A stretch of DNA of 64,000 nt, taken from Membranipora membranacea (lineage: Eukaryota; Bryozoa; Gymnolaemata; Cheilostomatida; Membraniporidae). Both the position numbers and the translations under genes were made by a program. The notes under the pieces were generated by a model. The model saw only the letters and a list, made by a program, of their open reading frames with translations. It was not told where the DNA came from and did not search any database. Every line of letters starts with the position of its first letter. Position 1 is the first letter of the stretch. The stretch covers positions 34,842,001 through 34,906,000 of the forward strand of contig OU612065.1 in NCBI GenBank assembly GCA_914767715.1. The letters are read 5' to 3'. Shown in pieces: positions 58,301 to 64,000 of this stretch.

Positions 58301-59590
58301 GTTGTTTAGATAGAAAGAGGTCAACCTGAATATAACAAATTCTGAGAACCTTTGTCAGGTGTCAGCAACTCATCACTAGTGCTCAAAGTTATCACCTTGA
58401 CAAGGACTTACATATAACATATAAATCTATCACATAGATTGCAGTATTTAACTATCTGATTTGTACAGTCTTTAATCTGACAGCTACCTGGAGGTGAAAA
58501 ATAAATGAAAAGTTATGAGTGATATACGCTGACTAATCACTGAGGTAATATGTCAACACGTCATACTTAATAGCTACATCACTACATCACATGTGGAACT
58601 TACAATTAACAATTCACAGTGTTTTTTATGGGTTGCTAATGGATTAAAATGATTCTGAGTTGTTCAGAGATTTGCAGTGATTTTGTTAGTTAGTTCTATC
58701 AGGAAGTATTTGAATTAAAACATATTGACAGGTAGGGTATGATTGATAAAGATACATATCAAGCCGTATACTTATTTTTGTTTCACACAACGATATATCA
58801 GTGATGATCTCGCCACTCACGGCTATCCAAGGCATCAGACAGCTTCTGAACATTGTCCCTGAATCTCTCAGTCCAGAGGCAAACACCGTAATCTTCTGCT
58901 TTCTTCTCCAATTTAGTTTCACAAAATGGACACTTTGGTTTACTGATGCCGCCTGACTCAGCTTTTTCAATTAAATTACCTGCAATAATGTCAGCATTAG
59001 GTCTTGCACTATCGCCTCGATATGGAGTCGCCTTCTCTTCACAAGTCCGAATGTGATGTGTTATGAGTTGTGTGAAATGATGGAGCTTATTGATTTCCAC
59101 AACCAGATTGATTTCCTCAACATTAAGCATTAAATATTGATACCTTAGTCTAAGTATTCACTGCAGACAGAGTTATCCCCTGTAGGGTAAATGTGCTGGG
59201 ACCCATGGTACTCAAGGACCTGTCTAATATCAATGAAGTGCAAGTACCGAATCAAGAATGCCTACTTCTGGCGCTGGAATTTAACTTTGACTTTACAGAT
59301 TAAAATTCAACACCCTTAACCATCAGAACACTCTTGACTCCCTCTTGCTAACCAATTACAGTTACATCGGCTGAACTGAGGATGTGATAAATTACGCTGA
59401 TTTGACCGGCCAGCCCCCCACCTCTTCTCATCCCAAGAGTAATTTACTTACCAACACAGGTGATACAACAAGCATGCTGACAGGTCAGCATTCTAAGTTC
59501 TTTTTCCTCATAACATATCGGGCACTCCAGATCTCTACACATTTCATCCACTAGGGAGAGTGGCTGTCTGTCCTTTCTCACCTCGGCCAT
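55358..59590 (-). CDS. TRIM-like RING / B-box / coiled-coil / beta-propeller protein (7 exons, 514 aa)
   Basis: Exons 59452-59590, 58821-58979, 58412-58487, 57192-57333, 56588-56834, 55770-56417 and 55358-55491 join in phase (1,1,2,0,1,1) with GT-AG introns and end at TAA. Residues 22-75 form a C3HC4 RING: CPICYEE, CQHACCITC, then KCPFC from exon 2. Exon 3 is only 76 bases and holds the start of a B-box-like zinc site (CQIKDC, YCNLCDRFICYM). Exon 4 completes it (CEGRDDDHSC) and opens a coiled coil that runs through exon 5. Exons 6-7 (about 260 residues) carry repeated strand pairs such as GDILVGVNGGILVL, GKVYLSKAS and GDHLWLSY, consistent with an NHL/WD-like propeller. RING-type E3 ubiquitin ligase activity is expected; target and pathway, innate immunity or otherwise, are unknown. 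A MITE lies in intron 3. Confidence 0.85.
57627..58249 (+). mobile_element. PIF/Harbinger-like MITE, copy 2 (623 bp)
   Basis: Ends AGGTAAGGCCACAC and, reversed, AGGTGAGGCCACAC. TAA flanks both sides (57624-57626 and 58250-58252). It aligns end to end in inverted orientation with 34749-35315. It is inserted in the intron between the B-box exon (58412-58487) and the next exon of the TRIM-like gene, on the strand opposite to the gene. Confidence 0.85.
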
Positions 59591-61554
59591 TTTGACAGAC
59601 CTGACAAAGATTAAGTGTAAAGTAATGATAATATTCACGGTTGATGTAAACAATGGTACAAATAGCTATAAATCATACAAAAAAACCAATCACCTTCTGG
59701 GTTGCTATTGCTAAGTAGGAGCTTTACTGACTACATTATGTAGTGTGATGAAACATAACAAGCATATGGACTTAGTATGTCTTCAACAATACAGACATGT
59801 ACCCTAAATGCTTGTAGATAAACAAATTGTGATAAAAGTCTGAGTAATCATATAGATCACTGATTTGTAAGTCATATCTGACCAGTTACATCTATTGCCC
59901 CTGCTGCTTCTGATGCCGCCGATCCAGGCACACAGGTCGCCAGAACACCAGGATTGTAATTCAATAGGGTAATTCTCTCACCGCTCTATAATGTGACAGT
60001 TTAACCATTTATTGGGTACAATATGAGTGGAAGGACTTGAATCACTTACCAAGCAAAAACTAAATGTCTGTGAGCAGCACTATGATTCCCTGCAGTTGGG
60101 CAAGATACACTGTAATTTTGAGCAGTAGAAGTGGTAATATACAATTAGGCTAGTGTGCTCTGAGGATGAGTATATTATTTAGTAGGACAAAGTGAGAGTA
60201 GAAACTTCCTGCTCTTGTGATGTACTTGGCTGAAGCGTTTGACTAAAGATTACAATAACCCTGACTTGGATATCCCAACGGAATTTCCCAAGTATAACAT
60301 GGTTTCCAAACACAGTGGAAATTCCAAGTTCATCATTAGGAATACCAAGTGTGAGCTAAGTTTTCTCAAGGTTTTACTCATGGTTTGCTGACAGCATATT
60401 GTAATAATTTTAATGGTATGGACTGAAGCTTGTGATTTTTCTTGTATACAAAACTAGAGATGGACTTAAAAGCTACCAGAGGCTATTATGAGGGCAACCC
60501 TAGAAGGCTATCAGGCATCTTGTCTAAAGAATTTTCCAGTTGTTGATCGTTGCTAAAATTACTAGTTGTATTCCTTTAAAATAGCTCGTATGTTGATGGT
60601 TAGGGACTTGCATTCTGAGGCATGCTCATTTGCTTGCATTGAAAGTTGACTGAAATGCTTTGGATAGAGCGGACAACCCTGTAAACCAGTGTGAATACTC
60701 AAGAGCCAGTCATCGATACAACGCAAAGGTGTCCAGTGAGACATTTTGAATTAGTGTTCCCTGACCATGAACAGCTCAAAATGAAACTGATAACTCTTAT
60801 TTGGCAGAATTAGTTTTACTATAGCTATAAGTGACCATGTCATTAAAATGCTGTCACTATTGCTGTGTTTCTACAAAATGCAGACAATCTATATTGTGAA
60901 CGCTAAATTTCTGTTTTGGAAATTGTATTTAAAGGTAGTACAGGGCTTCCATATGCAAAATAAGTCAACAGAATTTTGCTCCGCTCTCAATTTTCAGCTC
61001 AATGAGTTGTCTTCTGTGTATATATGGTAAGAAAACTCCCCCACAGATAGAAAACGATCGATTTCTGGACCTAAATGTGGCAATCAGGGGAACAAAGATT
61101 CAATATACAGTAGTGCGCATACCACTGCACAACACACAGGTCTTCAGCTAGAATCCATGAGTCAAGCGCTGTTTTGAGGCCTTCCCTGGTACAACCTCCT
61201 CATGGCCGGCCCCAGCAGCATGAAGCCTCCCCTGTGTGTTGATGAGCATCTCAATCAATCTCATCGATCCCTCAGTGCATTTTGTCAGTTTCGGTGTTCC
61301 GAAATAATTGGTGTGTTTACGCTTTTGCTCAACCAGGGATGCTGCCAACTCTTCATTGTTTCAGTGCAACAATGTTCGCCCCATCACTCTTATGGTTATA
61401 CTCTGAGCCAAACCAGCGCAGGGAGGTTTGCTTTCGATCAACTCGTTGGCACAAAGTCGCTATCGTCAAGGCACCCGCCCCTCGTGCCATAATTCCCTAC
61501 TCAAATTCACAACATTGACCATTGTACAACTAATACACAAGTCAGAGAGTTGAC
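59591..61554. other. No confident gene
   Basis: A 60-codon minus-strand frame (60562-60744) with a fair ATG context has no motif. From about 61150 to 61500 the sequence is clearly more GC-rich and open in several frames on both strands. This looks like a coding remnant, perhaps of a transposon, but matches nothing I know. Confidence 0.35.
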
Positions 61555-61652
61555 TTATTTGCTGTTGGTTAGTAAGACACGGAAGATTGGGATGCCCCTA
61601 AAGAGGGACGCAAGGTGCCCTAAATCCTCATACTGAGAATGTGTTACATCCA
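61555..61652 (-). repeat. Dispersed repeat, inverted partner at 2748-2838
   Basis: Reverse complement of the 2748-2838 block, with the same ATGAGGATTTAGGGCACC core. The end near 61652 runs into a short inverted repeat (ATAGACTTATTATTAAGTCTAT). Confidence 0.7.
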
Positions 61653-61735
61653 TAGACTTATTATTAAGTCTATGGCCTAAACTAATTATTAAATGTCGCG
61701 CCACATTCCTAAATTCAGAGTCTTCTAACACTTCT

Positions 61736-61818
61736 TAAGGTAATGTCAAAGACCGATCTGAATATCATCATACCATGTACTGTTGGAAAGCTGCCGAGCT
61801 ACTGAAAATGAATATCTG
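61736..61818 (+). repeat. Dispersed repeat, direct partner at 49731-49810
   Basis: Shares GACCGATCTGAATATCA and GGAAAGCTGCCGA in the same order. The following stretch to 62367 holds nothing else assigned. Confidence 0.75.
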
Positions 61819-62367
61819 ATCAAAGACTTGATTCGGTGACGTGGTGTCATTTTAGGGAGGAAATGAGGCAGAAAACGCTGTTTTTGTCCATGCAGATGGC
61901 GGAATCAAATTAATTGCAAGAAATTTCAAAACAGGTGGAATGTATATTTAGAGATTGCGTTCATTGTAAAATTTGATTTTCTTTGATATATGACTAGTCT
62001 AAATTGACTTTTTACGTCACACCATACAATGCATTTTTTGTGAAGCCATGAAAAAATGTGAGATTTCAAACATGGATTCAGAACACATTATAGGCTCGAA
62101 ACGAAAATTAATTATGATTTTCTCTTCGAGTACACTTCAAATGCCATGCACATTGACTTTCAACAAATTAGCTTGCATATTGCGATGACAGTGGACTATC
62201 GAATACAGCTAATATTTTCGCCACCTTTGCATAACATCAAACATGCTCTCCAAATGACCATTATTGTGGCTAAAAAAAGTTTTTTTGAATGTTCTCACAT
62301 ACGAAGCTGCTTTCATTAACCATGGTGCACACAAGAAATTCCATCAGAATTTTTCATTTCATCTACA

Positions 62368-62466
62368 TTTTTCTTGAATTTAACGCAAAATAATGCCAAA
62401 AATCAGCTATTTTTTGGGACTTTTGAGGTGTTTTTGGGCATTCTTTTGCGTCAAATTCAAGAAAAA
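62368..62466. repeat. Inverted repeat, 30-bp arms
   Basis: Arms at 62368-62397 (TTTTTCTTGAATTTAACGCA...) and 62437-62466 are complementary at 28 of 30 positions, with a 39-base spacer. Possibly a hairpin-forming insertion. Confidence 0.75.
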
Positions 62467-62547
62467 ACCAAGGACAACTCTGGTGTAACATTTACAACAT
62501 ATGCGGAAAACAAGGAAGTCATGTTATCACCGCTACTAAATTGTCAG

Positions 62548-63226
62548 AAAGATTTAAACCAGTATAGAGTAAATAGAGAGAAAAGAACTCTGCGTGATGT
62601 GTTACGGAGTACTACTTACTATATCAAGGTTAGAATGTCATGTATTTAAGTTTCCAATTGGACTATATGAGTCTCTTCTGGTCGACTTCCCTTAAAGTTT
62701 GTACTAATGGTTCTGACAGTGATTCCATTATACATGTTATCAATGAGTTATAAAAAACTAAGATTTTGCCTGACTGGCGCTGAGGGAAGTCTTATGTTGC
62801 AAACCTCATGAGTCTTGTAATAAAGCTGTCATGACTCACTTAGAGTCCCACCAATCCATTGATAAGATATCACGCTATGTTGGTGGCACTCAAGCACTAC
62901 TTTTTTCCCTGATATCAGTTGTCTGTTGTCTGGCGAAGGATTTGCTGCTGGAAGTGAAGACGTTATTGTCTTTCCATATTTTAACTCTCATTCCTCTGAT
63001 GGTATCAGCATTATCACATCTGGTGCTGAATATGCGTCACAGTCTCACGGAATTTTCCCCAATGATCTTATGCCCCCAGACTTTTGCCCACCGCCCGACG
63101 GCCCGCCGGCCAGAATGCATCATTCATTACACAGAGATATGTTCTTGTTATGATCCTTTCCAGAAGAAGCTGTCCATCTGGATTGCCAAGGAATATGAGA
63201 GAAAGCGAGAAATGATGAAAAATTAA
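62548..63226 (+). pseudogene. Probable 3' end of an unrecognised gene, frame-broken
   Basis: Two coding-like blocks. 62548-62628, ending at a GTTAGA donor, encodes a basic stretch (DLNQYRVNREKRTLRDVL). 62919-63226, after an acceptor at 62917-62918, begins with SGEGFAAGSEDVIVFPYF and continues through SGAEYASQSHGIFPNDLMPP and PPPDGPPARMHHS. The obvious C-terminus KKLSIWIAKEYERKREMM then TAA lies in another frame, so a one-base indel is needed between about 63110 and 63150. No usable intron fits there. The phases of the two blocks also disagree (0 out, 2 in), so a further exon or a second break exists. I do not recognise the family. A decayed gene and a sequencing error are both possible. Confidence 0.4.
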
Positions 63227-63430
63227 CGCAACATTCAAATCCTAGATATTTAGACTAATCAAGGATTTCTTGAAATCCTTGAACTAATTATGAATGGCAT
63301 GATTGTTTTGGAATTTTAAAACAAGGAACTGTATTATTTTTAGCTGTCAACACCAAAACTGAGATGGGTTTTCCCAAATTTACAGGTTATTTAATGACTC
63401 ATTATCACACACCTTCAATGATATAATGCC

Positions 63431-63608
63431 CGTAGTTCTAGGGGAGGCAGGGAGGCACTTCCTCCCCTAGAAAGCTAAATACAGCGTGGCCTAAAACACT
63501 GTAATTGGATAATCCATGTCAGAATCAGCTCCTCTGAGATTTCCATTTGCTAATTATAAGCCTTAAATTGCTTGGGGAGGAGCTTACAGCACCCCTCCTG
63601 GTATCGGA
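63431..63608 (+). repeat. Dispersed repeat, direct partner at 6866-7050
   Basis: Begins CGTAGTTCTAGGGGAGGCAG and shares AGAAAGCTAAATACAG and TTAAATTGCTTGGGG with the copy at 6866-7050, in the same orientation. Confidence 0.8.
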
Positions 63609-64000
63609 CTTGCCTCGGAATTTTTGAATTAATGATTATGTAATATAGTTACCAAGGGCGCGAATTTACCTAATGTAAATATTCATTACATTCAACATTA
63701 TAAAAAAATGAAAACTCCATGTAACAAGTAAAAACATACCACTTAAATAATGGTACGCCTTTATGTTCAATCCTTGGCCCATCATAGTCTTTTTTTGGTT
63801 AAATCTGTGTTATTGTTATTTTCCTTTTTTTTCCATTTATGTCACATCATGAAAAACATTAGTAATTATGAATTGTTGCTGACAATAGAAGTATTGTATT
63901 ATATATTCTGGTTTCAACTGCAAAATGATAAAACAAATTATATTGATGACTGATGACCTGCAGCATCGAGCCTGTGTTCATGTGTCCTTAGATTTAGTGA
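63609..64000. other. No gene seen
   Basis: AT-rich end of the window without a supported exon. Confidence 0.5.

Noticed and set aside
61148-61518. Overlapping frames of 66-96 codons in a GC-richer patch
   Set aside because: Open in three frames on both strands, no motif, no splice partners; at most an unidentified coding remnant.

Overview
This window is genomic DNA from an animal, most likely a marine invertebrate. It is AT-rich. Genes are split by GT-AG introns, several have signal peptides, and transposon debris is dense. The gene content points the same way: a plant/fungal-type (class I/II-like) heme peroxidase, a RING/B-box/coiled-coil/beta-propeller (TRIM-like) ligase, a PAN-like plus CUB secreted protein and an intronless rhodopsin-like GPCR. 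The phylum cannot be fixed from sequence alone; cnidarian, lophotrochozoan, ambulacrarian or cephalochordate all remain possible.

Layout. 1073-2991 (+): six-exon secreted protein with several dibasic sites, possibly a peptide precursor. 3722-6125 (-): 5'-truncated LINE with one long open RT frame. 8826-10891 (+): six-exon PAN-like/Thr-rich/CUB secreted protein. 12975-16859 (+): ten-exon heme peroxidase with signal peptide, carrying an in-frame stop, an exon phase clash and loss of the distal arginine, so probably a pseudogene. 17427-20900: hAT-like MITE, then a locus of stacked tandem repeats. 22212-25824 (-): five-exon basic Ser/Lys-rich protein. 26926-27888 (+): GPCR. 29256-31138 (+): proline-rich partial gene. 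31479-31871: piggyBac transposase remnant. 34.5-41.3 kb: LINE scrap, MITEs and a near-perfect 206-bp palindrome, with a 3' gene end (38688-39734, +) antisense to a small secreted peptide gene (39649-40063, -). 43.6-45.8 kb: a T-poor tandem-repeat locus that mirrors 19-21 kb. 48284-48545 (-): another small secreted peptide. 48688-49008: 11-bp minisatellite. 49.56-50.82 kb: decayed duplicate of the GPCR and its upstream DNA. 51072-54441: MITE and a broken LINE. 55358-59590 (-): complete seven-exon TRIM-like gene. 61-63.6 kb: dispersed repeats and a probable frame-broken gene end.

The genes do not form a shared pathway. The common thread is mobile DNA: at least four MITE families with terminal inverted repeats and plausible target duplications, four tRNA-derived SINE-like units, three LINE remnants and several pairs of short dispersed repeats with both members in this window. 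I did not find a convincing new molecular system. The best leads are the degenerate peroxidase, the small secreted peptide genes, the compact B-box exon of the TRIM-like gene, and the paired repeat loci at 19-21 kb and 43.6-45.8 kb. Exon models were built by eye from splice sites and phase and need transcript confirmation.
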